46,885 bases of DNA, from positions 1 through 46,885 of the forward strand of contig JAFTMJ010000081.1 of assembly GCA_017452475.1 (NCBI GenBank). Direction: 5' to 3'. This document shows, in pieces, positions 23,633 through 31,236 of this stretch (within the stretch, counting starts at the first letter, position 1; every line of letters begins with the position of its first letter). The notes under the pieces are model-generated. The model searched no databases and was not told where the DNA came from. It saw only the letters and a list, made by a program, of their open reading frames with translations. The stretch is from Clostridia bacterium (GTDB taxonomy: Bacteria > Bacillota > Clostridia > Oscillospirales > CAG-272). Both the position numbers and the translations under genes were made by a program.

Positions 23633-24613
23633 ATGAAAAAGATATTGTCATTTTTATTAATTTTTGTACTTTCTCTTGGTATGCTCTTTTCCTGCGGTGA
23701 TGAAGAACCAAGTGTTGGCGAAAACGGAAAAACAAACATAAAAGTTGCTGTGCTTAACGGCACCACAGGCTTCGGCATGGCGCACCTAATGGAGCAAAAT
23801 GCAAACAAAAAAGCAAGTAACAACTATACATTTACAGTTGAAAAGGAAGGCACCGATATAATTGCTCAGCTCATTAACGGCACTGTTGACATTGCTGCTT
23901 TGCCAACTAATGCCGCATCCGTAGTATATAATAAAACTCAGGGCGCAGTTAAGGTCCTTGCAATTAACACCCTTGGCGTTCTTTATGTTTTGGATACTTC
24001 AGGAGAAATAAAGAATATAGGCGACCTTGAAGGAAAAACAATTTACTGTCCAGCACAAAACCCACAGTTTATTTTAAATTATCTTTTAAAGAAAAACAAT
24101 ATAAATGCAACAATTGATACAACATATTCTGCCCCGGCAGACCTACAACAGGCACTTGCGGCAAATAAGCTTGGCGAAAACGCAATCGCAGTATTGCCTG
24201 AGCCAATGGTTACAATAACTCAAAAGGCTAATTCTGCCGTTAAGGTAGCTCTTGATTTAACCGCCGAGTGGGATAAGGTTAATGACAGTCAGCTTGTACA
24301 GGGCTGTGTTGTAGTTAGAAACGAGTTTTTGAAAAAAAATAAGGATGCAGTTGAAAGCTTTATGGCTGAGTATAAAACATCTATCGAATACTTGAAAACA
24401 AACACTGCAGATGCTGCAAAGCTTGTTGTTAAGTATGGTATTTTCGCAAACGAGGGTGTTGCAAAGCTTGCAATACCGAAATGTAATGTAACTTATATGG
24501 ACGGTGCTGATATGAAGGCTGCAATGATAGGCTTCTTAACAGCAATGAAGTCTGTTGCACCCGCTTCAATCGGCAATGACCTACCAACTGATGACTTTTA
24601 CTTCATAAAATGA
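23633..24613 (+). CDS. ABC transporter substrate-binding lipoprotein (SsuA/THI5-NMT1 type)
   Basis: 326 aa. Signal peptide with a lipobox LFSC, lipidated Cys at 21. The fold is the type II binding-protein family that includes SsuA, TauA and ThiY: VAVLNGTTGFGMAHLM near the N-terminus, DIAALPTNAASVVYN (about 82), and IAVLPEPMVT (about 187). Substrates of this family are aliphatic sulfonates, taurine or thiamin pyrimidine precursors; the sequence does not decide which. GAGGTG overlaps the regulator's stop. Overlaps the permease gene by 4 bases. Confidence 0.9.
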   Translation: MKKILSFLLIFVLSLGMLFSCGDEEPSVGENGKTNIKVAVLNGTTGFGMAHLMEQNANKKASNNYTFTVEKEGTDIIAQLINGTVDIAALPTNAASVVYNKTQGAVKVLAINTLGVLYVLDTSGEIKNIGDLEGKTIYCPAQNPQFILNYLLKKNNINATIDTTYSAPADLQQALAANKLGENAIAVLPEPMVTITQKANSAVKVALDLTAEWDKVNDSQLVQGCVVVRNEFLKKNKDAVESFMAEYKTSIEYLKTNTADAAKLVVKYGIFANEGVAKLAIPKCNVTYMDGADMKAAMIGFLTAMKSVAPASIGNDLPTDDFYFIK

Positions 24614-25371
24614 AAAAAGCAGTAAAGGTTGTTCTGATTATTGCCTTTTGGGTAGCTATATGGTGGATTTTATCCTTAATAATAGACAATGTCCTATTGT
24701 TCCCCGATCCTTTAACGGTGTTAGCTCGTCTGGGACAAATGACAATTACTGCTGATTTTTGGATAAGCTTATTAACCTCCATACTTCGAGTAATGCTTGG
24801 CATTATTTTAGCTATAGTTTTAGGCACACTAATTGCGTTTTTGTGCGCAAAAGTAAAGATTGTCTATGATATTCTCTATCCGTTTATGACCGTAATTAAG
24901 GCAACCCCTGTGGCTTCTTTTATCATTTTAATTGTTCTGTTTATCGGCAAGGACACAGTTCCGTCAATCATCTCCTTATTAATGGTTATGCCCGTTGTTT
25001 GGGCTAATGTGTATGAGGGAATCAAAAACATAGACATAAGCTTGAAAGAGGTTTGTACCGTATACAAGCTAAGTCCTATTAAAAAGCTTAAGGTGTTATA
25101 TTTGCCGTCGGTAATGCCCTACTTTTTATCCGCCGTTCTCTCCTCTATCGGCTTAGGATGGAAGGCGGGCATTGCCGCTGAAATACTTTATCCGCCCCTT
25201 AAATCAATCGGTAAAGCAATGATGGATGCAAAATCGTTATTTATCACAGAAGACCTGTTTGCTTGGACCTTTGTTGTAGTAGCTCTTAGCTTACTGTTTG
25301 AGCTAATTATTAAATTATCCTTCAAATTTAATCCTAAGAAAAAGGCAGGAGCTAAGGATGAAAATAATTGA
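24610..25371 (+). CDS. ABC transporter permease (SsuC/TauC/ThiX type)
   Basis: 253 aa with six predicted membrane helices. The cytoplasmic EAA-type loop is LKEVCTVYKLSPIKKLKVLYLPSVMP (split: LKEVCTVYKLSP about 137, then KVLYLPSVMPYF). Start is the ATGA overlap with the binding protein. It pairs with the downstream ATPase gene, whose ATG lies 14 bases inside this gene's 3' end. With the lipoprotein it would form an importer. Confidence 0.9.
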   Translation: MKKAVKVVLIIAFWVAIWWILSLIIDNVLLFPDPLTVLARLGQMTITADFWISLLTSILRVMLGIILAIVLGTLIAFLCAKVKIVYDILYPFMTVIKATPVASFIILIVLFIGKDTVPSIISLLMVMPVVWANVYEGIKNIDISLKEVCTVYKLSPIKKLKVLYLPSVMPYFLSAVLSSIGLGWKAGIAAEILYPPLKSIGKAMMDAKSLFITEDLFAWTFVVVALSLLFELIIKLSFKFNPKKKAGAKDENN

Positions 25372-25924
25372 TTTGACCAAAAGGTTTGATGATAAAACTG
25401 TTTTTGATAATTACTCCTTAGAGCTTAATGATGGAGCAGTAACCTACATTATGGGGTCCTCCGGAATTGGAAAAACAACTCTTTTGTGAATTATTAGTGG
25501 CTTGGATAAGGACTTTAGCGGCACAGTCGAATATAACGGAAGCCTTGCCTATGTTTTCCAAGAGCCGCGACTATTCCCTACGCTAAATGTTTTACAAAAC
25601 ATCGCTATTGTAAATGACAATTCCAAATTTGACCCAAGAGAGCTACTTAAGCTTTTGGAGCTTGAGGACACGGAAAGTATGATGCCAAACGAGCTTTCGG
25701 GAGGAATGAAAATGCGCCTTTCTATTGCTCGTGCAATTTACAGCGACGCTGACATAATTCTTATGGATGAGCCGTTTGCTTCTCTTGATGAGGATATGAA
25801 GGAAAGAATAGCGCCAAAGATTTTTGAGCTTTTAAAGGGAAAAACCATTATTGTTATTTCACATCAGCTAAACGATGCAGAAAAATATGCAGACAACATA
25901 GTTAAAATTGAAAAAACGGACTGA
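25358..25924 (+). pseudogene. ABC transporter ATPase interrupted by an in-frame TGA
   Basis: Reading from the ATG at 25358 (AAGG just upstream), the frame gives MKIIDLTKRF..., Walker A GSSGIGKTTLL and then a TGA at 25487-25489, codon 44. The same frame continues without a further stop for 144 codons with a complete set of motifs: IISGL, Q-loop YVFQEPRLFPT, signature LSGGMKMRLSIARA, Walker B IILMDEPFASLDE and H-loop ISHQ. The missing residue is the Arg of the TLLRxIxGL motif, so CGA to TGA is the simplest change. At 188 codons it is short for the family (about 240). No SD precedes the internal ATG at 25502, which also lacks Walker A. Confidence 0.85.
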
Positions 25925-25938
25925 AAAGTCCGTTTTTT
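25911..25938. terminator. Bidirectional rho-independent terminator
   Basis: Twelve-bp stem AAAAAACGGACT / AGTCCGTTTTTT (25911-25922 with 25927-25938), loop GAAA. It overlaps the end of the ATPase frame and serves both it and the convergent Cys-rich gene. Confidence 0.9.
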
Positions 25939-25939
25939 G

Positions 25940-26791
25940 TTAGTTACAGCCGCAGCCCTTATCCTTTTTGTTAACTATGCTCGGTCCTGTGCAGGGGCAC
26001 CCAGTACCGTTAAATACAGGTGGAGAAAACTCGTTAACCGGGAAAGCCATGGACTTAAACAGTGTACAAGGGTCATCCTCTTGTGCAGTTACGCACTCCT
26101 TATCGGGAATATTGTACTCTGTGGCGTTTACGATTAGCTGTGCCGGTCTTTCGATTTTAACTACCGAAAAGAAGCCGAGAGAAACAACCAGCGCCTTGTC
26201 GTCTCTTTCGCAAAGCTTACCGTTAATATGGTGATATACAAAGTCGGGGATATCGTCAATGCAACAGCAGCAACAGCACGGGAATACCCTTGGCTCAACC
26301 ACCTTTGTGTTCAATATTATTGGGTCAACAACCTCTAACACTGCAATTGGCAAATTGTTTGTGCGGTTGCCTTCACAGGGGTGAGGATTGCAAAAGCCTG
26401 AAGTATTCTGCTCACTCTTGAATACATTTACATTACCCTCACTGCCGTAAAGGATAACCTTCTTTTCAACTATTGCAATTCCCTCAAACTCCTGGATGTT
26501 TCCTTGAGAAATGCACGCCTCAAATGTGATTTTCACATACATTTTGATGTTAAGCTGATAAAAGCCTCTGTTAAATGGCACATCGTTAATATCAATGTAA
26601 GCAGAAACAATCTTGGCGCACTTAGCTCTGATTATTGATGTACGGTCGATGATCTCCTCTCCGAAATCTGTCAAGTACACCCTTACATTTTCGAAGCAAT
26701 CCTTGTCACGGCAAGAATCAAGCACTCTAAAGGTGTCAATACAGATGTTCTCTTTTTGGTGAGGAGTGGAACAAAATTTATTATCCATCAT
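25940..26791 (-). CDS. Cysteine-rich protein, probable spore coat/exosporium component
   Basis: 283 aa with 21 Cys, including six in a row (CCCCCC, about 172-177, encoded at 26261-26278) and paired motifs DSCRDKDC, FCNPHPC, CPC and CGC near the ends. No signal peptide or membrane helix. The middle (about 60-140) looks like beta-sandwich strands (YQLNIKMYVKITFEACI; GIAIVEKKVILYG). I know similar proteins only as unnamed clostridial proteins. Cys-rich, cytosolic and preceded by a sigma-K-like promoter, it fits a coat or exosporium protein cross-linked by disulfides. The start at 26791 follows GGGAGG by about ten bases; 26788 is an equal second ATG. Confidence 0.75.
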   Translation of the reverse strand: MMDNKFCSTPHQKENICIDTFRVLDSCRDKDCFENVRVYLTDFGEEIIDRTSIIRAKCAKIVSAYIDINDVPFNRGFYQLNIKMYVKITFEACISQGNIQEFEGIAIVEKKVILYGSEGNVNVFKSEQNTSGFCNPHPCEGNRTNNLPIAVLEVVDPIILNTKVVEPRVFPCCCCCCIDDIPDFVYHHINGKLCERDDKALVVSLGFFSVVKIERPAQLIVNATEYNIPDKECVTAQEDDPCTLFKSMAFPVNEFSPPVFNGTGCPCTGPSIVNKKDKGCGCN

Positions 26792-26842
26792 TAGGTAATT
26801 ACCTCCCACAAAATTGAAGAGTCAAAAAGACTTCTTCCTTAA

Positions 26843-26869
26843 TATCATATGCTGATAATAATAATTTGT
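26843..26869 (-). promoter_or_regulatory. Sigma-K-like promoter of the Cys-rich gene
   Basis: On the minus strand AC (26868-26869), 16 bases, CATATGATA (26843-26851), an exact match to the Bacillus sigma-K pattern AC-N16-CATANNNTA. It lies about 50 bases before the start codon and there is no sigma-A alternative close by. The pattern is short, so chance is not excluded. Confidence 0.5.
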
Positions 26870-26891
26870 CATATTTTCCCGCAAAACATAT

Positions 26892-26924
26892 AAAAAAGGA
26901 ATCTGGCACGCGCCGCCAGATTCC
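26892..26924 (-). terminator. Rho-independent terminator of a minus-strand transcript
   Basis: Ten-bp GC-rich perfect stem (26898-26907 with 26915-26924), loop of seven, followed on the minus strand by T6. It ends the transcript coming from the P-loop gene at 27908 through the short-ORF region and isolates the Cys-rich gene. Confidence 0.85.
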
Positions 26925-26979
26925 CGTATATTTCATATTATAATATGTACATCAATCTATATAAACTACACGAACTACA

Positions 26980-27042
26980 CTAAGGTTTCGGTAAACACTC
27001 ATTATTCAAGAAATACTTTTTAGCGTAAAATTCGTTTTGCAT
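26980..27042 (-). CDS. 20-aa SD-led small ORF, last of the array
   Basis: ATG at 27042, TAG at 26980-26982. AGGTGA lies seven bases upstream. The peptide begins MQNEFYAKKYFLNNECLP and ends in KP. It is the longest of seven short ORFs and the last before the terminator at 26892-26924. No family recognised. Confidence 0.35.
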   Translation of the reverse strand: MQNEFYAKKYFLNNECLPKP

Positions 27043-27428
27043 TGGATAATCACCTAATTTAACCTTTGCTGTATTTCGTTTTAGTTTTATACGTTTTTCT
27101 TATTAATATCCCATTGGTTTGTCCCCGTTTTTCCTAAATTTCTTTCATAAAGAATTTAATCATAGGAAACACCTCTAATGTTATTAAATTTTGAATGAAA
27201 AACAAATTAGTACATTGGTTTATCCTCACTATTAATTAGATTTCCAGTAGATGATACCTCTTAAACATAGAAACACCTCAGTTCCTATTAGAATATAACT
27301 GTAAATCCTTAGCTAACTCCTGCGAAATCAAACATTACTCAGCCTCATTTACCCAAATCGTTAATAATAACGTGTGCTGTATATTAACCTTTCCGTGGTT
27401 AGCTGTTAAAATTAGATAAATCGTTCAT
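26980..27428 (-). other. Array of seven very short ORFs, each with its own SD
   Basis: About 590 bases separate the P-loop gene from the terminator. On the minus strand they hold seven ATGs with a GAGG/GGGG/AGGTGA box 5-8 bases upstream: 27428-27399 (MNDLSNFNS), 27335-27309 (MFDFAGVS), 27268-27236 (MFKRYHLLEI), 27215-27207 (MY), 27163-27134 (MIKFFMKEI), 27114-27103 (MGY) and 27042-26980 (20 aa). Initiation regions fall into types: GAGGTGTTTC(C)TATG at 27268 and 27163, spaced 105 bases, and GRGGAYRRRCCAATG at 27428, 27215 and 27114. They look like a duplicated unit of two start sites. All frames close at once, so no long product is made. Whether they are translated is unknown. Confidence 0.4.
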
Positions 27429-27500
27429 TGGCCCATCCTCAACATTCTTGATTATTTAGGGGTAATCAAATGATGCACAGTGGTTTTAGCTATAACCTAA

Positions 27501-27908
27501 TTAGAGATACTTTTTAATATTGTCTGTTGCGTTTTCAACAGGCATTGAAAGTGTCATAACTAAGTTAACGTCATTTTTAGCAGCCAAATTGTCAGCCTCG
27601 ACAACAAATTTATCGAAAGCTTCCAGGTCTCTGTTACAAATTCTAAAAGTAGCATCGATAAAGAGATCTGTGATATCGTGGTTACTTGCTAACAATCCGG
27701 CGATAAAACCGTAAAGCGATTGTGCATCATTTATCATATACTCATCAGAATTGATAAGTCTACAATTATAATTAAGTGTTAGTCTTAAATTGTCGCCCTT
27801 TTCGATACACACCACAGAGCCCTTGGAGCTCTCCAGTGCGGAATTTATCATCTCGATAAGCGTTTTTGTTTTGCCAGTGCCTTTCACACCGATGATAATT
27901 TTCATCAT
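27501..27908 (-). CDS. Small P-loop NTPase-like protein of unknown function
   Basis: 135 aa. A Walker A motif GVKGTGKT (7-14) near the start and a Walker B-like strand DLFIDATFRI (about 84-93). No further domain follows, so this is about the size of a minimal P-loop core. The rest predicts an alternating alpha/beta fold. Similar stand-alone proteins occur in clostridial genomes under names such as ATP-binding protein, without a known role. Start 27908 follows GGAGG by eight bases; the second ATG is at 27905. A sigma-A promoter lies upstream. The short-ORF array is on the same predicted transcript. Confidence 0.75.
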   Translation of the reverse strand: MMKIIIGVKGTGKTKTLIEMINSALESSKGSVVCIEKGDNLRLTLNYNCRLINSDEYMINDAQSLYGFIAGLLASNHDITDLFIDATFRICNRDLEAFDKFVVEADNLAAKNDVNLVMTLSMPVENATDNIKKYL

Positions 27909-27946
27909 ATTGTTGTCCTCCACAATATCTTTTTCTTTCTGATTTA

Positions 27947-27975
27947 ATTATACACTACATATTGCAAAAAATCAA
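27947..27975 (-). promoter_or_regulatory. Sigma-A promoter of the P-loop gene
   Basis: -35 TTGATT (27970-27975), 17 bases, -10 TATAAT (27947-27952) on the minus strand. Confidence 0.7.
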
Positions 27976-28051
27976 TAGGTTTTATGAAAAATATCTAATA
28001 ATTTTGAATTTTTTATTGGTTTTTTAAGTATTTTACCTAAAACAAAGCAAA

Positions 28052-28082
28052 AATAATCCGCCCTAAAACAGAACGGATTATT
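28052..28082 (-). terminator. Rho-independent terminator after pgi
   Basis: Nine-bp stem AATAATCCG / CGGATTATT (28052-28060 with 28074-28082), 13-base loop, T-rich tail on the minus strand. Six bases after the pgi stop. Confidence 0.75.
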
Positions 28083-28087
28083 AAAAA

Positions 28088-29428
28088 TTACTTTATTCTC
28101 TTTGTAAGCTCTTCTCTTAACTCCTCATAGCCTTCCTTACCGAGCAAAGCAAACATATTCTTCTTATAGCTCTCAACACCCGGCTGATTAAATGGATTAA
28201 CACCAAGTGTGTAGCCGGAGATTGCGCAAGCAAGCTCAAAGAAGTATACTAAATAGCCGAAGGAATATTCACTTCTGTCCTCAAGCTCCAAAACAATGTT
28301 TGGAACGTTACCGTCAGTATGTGCGAACAAGGTTCCGAGCATAGCGGTGTGATTAACAAAATCAAGATCCTTGCCGGACAAGAAGTTAAGCTTATCAACA
28401 TTATCAGGGTCAAACGGAATTAAAAGCTCATCGTTTGACTTTTTAATGTCAAGAACAGTTTCAAACATCATACGTGTGCCGTCTTGAATAAACTGACCCA
28501 AGGAGTGTAAATCAGTTGAGAAAATTACAGAGCTTGGGTAAATACCCTTACCGTCCTTACCCTCACTTTCACCGTAAAGCTGCTTCCACCACTCGCAAAG
28601 CATCTGTGCAGCAGGCTCATAAGCTGCCAAAATCTCAAGGCTCTTACCCTTGCGCAAAAGGATATTGCGGATTGCAACATACTTTAGACAGTCATTTTCA
28701 TCTATATTAGCCTTTGTATAAGCATCACGGGCATCCTGCGCGCCCTTCATCATTGAATCAATATCGATTCCCGCAACAGCAATCGGCAATAATCCAACAG
28801 CTGTAAGAACGGAAAATCTTCCGCCAACATCATCAGGTACAACGAAGGTTTCGTAGCCGTTTTCATCAGAAAACTTCTTTAATGTTCCTTTAGCCTTATC
28901 TGTTGTTGCAAAAATTCTATCCTTCGCACCCTCTTTACCGTATTTCTGTTCAAGCAAAGCTCTGAAAACTCTGAAAGCAACTGCGGGCTCGGTTGTAGTA
29001 CCGGACTTTGAAACAACATTAACGCAAACATCCCTGCCCTCACAAATTTTGAGTAAATCATTCAAGGCAGAAGCGCTAATAGAGTTACCTGCAAAGTAAA
29101 TATCGGGAGTTTTCTTGCCTGGAATATTGTTATATACGGGGGACTTAACAAACTCAATTGCTGCCCTTGCGCCAAGATATGAGCCGCCAATACCGATAAC
29201 TACGAAAACGTCGCAGCTATTTTGAATTCTCTTTGCAGCATCCTTTATTCTTGCAAACTCATCCTTATCGTAATCTACGGGCAAATCAATCCAACCCAAA
29301 AAGTCATTGCCTGCGCCTGTGCGTGAATTTAAAAGTGACTGCGCAGCATAAACTTCACCGGAGATTGTGTCAATATCCTCTTTTGAAATATAACCGTTTA
29401 AAAATTTATCGTTTAATTTAAGTGCCAT
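28088..29428 (-). CDS. pgi: Glucose-6-phosphate isomerase
   Basis: 446 aa, the Firmicute length. Interconverts glucose-6-P and fructose-6-P. Sugar-phosphate-binding SIS folds show [17 protein letters not shown] (about 76), [16 protein letters not shown] (about 138), the active-site [16 protein letters not shown] (about 199) and SLGQFIQDG (about 310). The C-terminal catalytic Lys segment is [16 protein letters not shown] (about 412). Monocistronic with a promoter and a terminator. GAGGTAC lies upstream of the ATG. Confidence 0.97.
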   Translation of the reverse strand: MALKLNDKFLNGYISKEDIDTISGEVYAAQSLLNSRTGAGNDFLGWIDLPVDYDKDEFARIKDAAKRIQNSCDVFVVIGIGGSYLGARAAIEFVKSPVYNNIPGKKTPDIYFAGNSISASALNDLLKICEGRDVCVNVVSKSGTTTEPAVAFRVFRALLEQKYGKEGAKDRIFATTDKAKGTLKKFSDENGYETFVVPDDVGGRFSVLTAVGLLPIAVAGIDIDSMMKGAQDARDAYTKANIDENDCLKYVAIRNILLRKGKSLEILAAYEPAAQMLCEWWKQLYGESEGKDGKGIYPSSVIFSTDLHSLGQFIQDGTRMMFETVLDIKKSNDELLIPFDPDNVDKLNFLSGKDLDFVNHTAMLGTLFAHTDGNVPNIVLELEDRSEYSFGYLVYFFELACAISGYTLGVNPFNQPGVESYKKNMFALLGKEGYEELREELTKRIK

Positions 29429-29442
29429 GGAATTGTACCTCT

Positions 29443-29470
29443 ATAATATAATACTTTATATATATTACAA
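29443..29470 (-). promoter_or_regulatory. Probable promoter of pgi
   Basis: -35 TTGTAA (29465-29470), 16 bases, -10 TATTAT (29443-29448) on the minus strand, in a very AT-rich gap. Confidence 0.4.
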
Positions 29471-29509
29471 CAACTCGCACTAAAATTCAACAGTTTTTTA
29501 AACTTTTTT

Positions 29510-30658
29510 TCAATTTAAAATAAAATTTTCAAACACTTTACCAAATAATTCAAAAAAAGTAATTTCTTTAACACTTTCATAGGCAATAATTGGCATCTCA
29601 CCTATTATTTTACCGTCTAATTTATATACTATTTTTCCAACTGCTTCACCGCTTTTTATCGGTGCATTTAAGTATTCGGGTAATTTTGTTTCACTTGTAA
29701 TTTTTTCACTTGCACCAAGGTTTTCAAGCAGCCTAAAATCCTCATATCCAACCCTTACACTATCAACGGCTCCGCCCTTTACCTTCACTGTTCCGCACTC
29801 ATGCTTAGGCTTGTTTATTATTTCATAATTTGCAAATCCGAAATTTAATAGCTTACTTGCTATGATATTTCTTTCGTTTGATGTTTCAGCACCCATTATA
29901 ACAGTAACCAAGTGCATTTCTCCCCTTTTTGCACTTGCACTGATGCAGAACCCGGCACCGCTTGTGTATCCTGTTTTTAAGCCTGTAATGCCACGGTATG
30001 ATTTAACAAGCTTGTTGGTGTTTGAAAGCCCAAATTCTCCGTTTCTTATAGTATCCATCCAAATGGTTGTATAATCTGTTATTTTTTCGTGCTTTAGCAG
30101 CTCCCGTGACATAACCGCAATGTCAAATGCGCTTGTCAAATGATTTGTTACATCGTCATCCAAGCCGGTTGCGTTTTCAAAATGTGTGTTTTTCATTCCA
30201 AGCTCACTTGCCCTTTTATTCATTTGAGCAATAAATGCCTCCTCACTGCCGCCTATATGCTCTGCCAAAGTGACCGCCGCATCATTAGCTGAAGAAACAA
30301 CTACACACTTTATCAGCTCATTTACGCTCATTTGCTCCCCGGGCTCTAAAAACACCTGCGATCCACCCATGGAAGCAGCATTTTCACTAACCGTTAGCAT
30401 TTGGTCATATTTCAGCTTTCCACCTTCAATAGCTTCAAATGTTAAAAGCAGGGTCATTATTTTTGTTACAGATGCAGGAGGCAGTGCTTGGTTCATATTT
30501 TTTTCGTACAATACAGTACCCGTTGTCACATCCATAAGAACAGCGCTTTTTGCATTTATTTCTATTGAAGGCTCCTTTATGCTAAGAGCCGAAATATGTA
30601 AGCAGAAGCATAACACCAAAAGAATTGATAAAAATACCGAAACTAATTTTTTTCTCAT
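29510..30658 (-). CDS. D-alanyl-D-alanine carboxypeptidase (PBP5/DacF family)
   Basis: 382 aa secreted enzyme. An N-terminal signal segment (about 5-24) is followed by the S11 peptidase domain: SVTK with the nucleophile Ser at 63, SSAND (about 119) for the SxN triad, and LKTGYTSGAG (about 222). A C-terminal beta domain and a final hydrophobic/amphipathic stretch probably anchor it to the membrane. It trims terminal D-Ala from peptidoglycan stem peptides. In spore formers, DacF-type enzymes set cortex cross-linking; sequence alone does not separate this from a vegetative enzyme. GAGGTG precedes the ATG; the TspO-like gene ends nine bases upstream. Confidence 0.93.
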   Translation of the reverse strand: MRKKLVSVFLSILLVLCFCLHISALSIKEPSIEINAKSAVLMDVTTGTVLYEKNMNQALPPASVTKIMTLLLTFEAIEGGKLKYDQMLTVSENAASMGGSQVFLEPGEQMSVNELIKCVVVSSANDAAVTLAEHIGGSEEAFIAQMNKRASELGMKNTHFENATGLDDDVTNHLTSAFDIAVMSRELLKHEKITDYTTIWMDTIRNGEFGLSNTNKLVKSYRGITGLKTGYTSGAGFCISASAKRGEMHLVTVIMGAETSNERNIIASKLLNFGFANYEIINKPKHECGTVKVKGGAVDSVRVGYEDFRLLENLGASEKITSETKLPEYLNAPIKSGEAVGKIVYKLDGKIIGEMPIIAYESVKEITFFELFGKVFENFILN

Positions 30659-30667
30659 AATTCACCT

Positions 30668-31198
30668 CTAATTAATCATAGCAATGGTTAAAGCCAAATA
30701 GCAATTATATAAAATCCAAAGCATATGCATCCCTATTAACAGTGTCCACAAGGAATATATCCTAATGGATGAAATCAAAGCCAAGAAGCACAAAAGCAAA
30801 ACGATAACAAAGAATACAAAAGCTATAAATGGAGAAAGTGACCTAAAAAATATAGGATAAATACAAAGTGAAAGCAAAAATCCTATTATCAAAAATATTG
30901 ATACTTTTGTTGCCTCTTGATGCCTGAATTTTTCGCATCCAAACAGTACACCGCCAATAATCAGCCCAAAAATTGCAAAGCTGAGCGCCCACAAAAAATA
31001 CATAAGTCCAATAGGTAAGGCGCTTCTCGGAAAAATGTAAAATAACATTACCCTGTCAGCTCTACCGCCAATAAACCAACTTAAAATTCCCAAAGCAAGG
31101 GTAATTCCACAGCAAATTAACGACGGTTTAATTTTAAACAGCCTTACATCATGCATCATTCTGTCAAAAAAACAGTTTATCCTTTTAATAAGCTTCAA
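30668..31198 (-). CDS. TspO/MBR-like membrane protein
   Basis: 176 aa with five hydrophobic segments, the TspO number. The segment FPRSALPIGLMYFLWALSFAI resembles the FPPxWxFxxVWxxLY part of TspO, and the end HMLWILYNCYLALTIAMIN resembles the last TspO helix. The N-terminal 30 residues are an added basic helix. Trp content is low for the family, so the call is moderate. TspO proteins bind porphyrins or sterol-like ligands. Start is TTG at 31198, six bases after GAGGTG; a GTG at 31207 is part of the SD itself. The SD lies in the terminator stem of the upstream PBP gene. Confidence 0.55.
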   Translation of the reverse strand: MKLIKRINCFFDRMMHDVRLFKIKPSLICCGITLALGILSWFIGGRADRVMLFYIFPRSALPIGLMYFLWALSFAIFGLIIGGVLFGCEKFRHQEATKVSIFLIIGFLLSLCIYPIFFRSLSPFIAFVFFVIVLLLCFLALISSIRIYSLWTLLIGMHMLWILYNCYLALTIAMIN

Positions 31199-31231
31199 AA
31201 AAATCACCTCACAATAATATATGAGGTGATT
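31197..31231 (-). terminator. Terminator hairpin that contains the next gene's SD and abuts its TTG start
   Basis: Ten-bp perfect stem AATCACCTCA / TGAGGTGATT (31231-31222 with 31211-31202 read on minus), 10-base loop, followed by T7. It begins six bases after the PBP stop. The 3' arm holds GAGGTGAT, the SD for the TspO-like gene, and the TTG start (31196-31198) takes its T's from the T-run. Transcripts that read through would hide their own SD. Confidence 0.8.
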
Positions 31232-31236
31232 AATTT

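Noticed and set aside
25487-25489. TGA read as Trp or another amino acid (alternative code)
   Set aside because: yqfD, phoH, era, the binding protein and the permease, among others, end in TGA with downstream genes starting in ATGA overlaps, so TGA is a normal stop here.
27470-27517. 15-codon plus-strand ORF with a GGGG box (starts MMHSGFSYN)
   Set aside because: It overlaps the end of the P-loop gene on the other strand and stands alone; kept as a chance control for the mini-ORF array.
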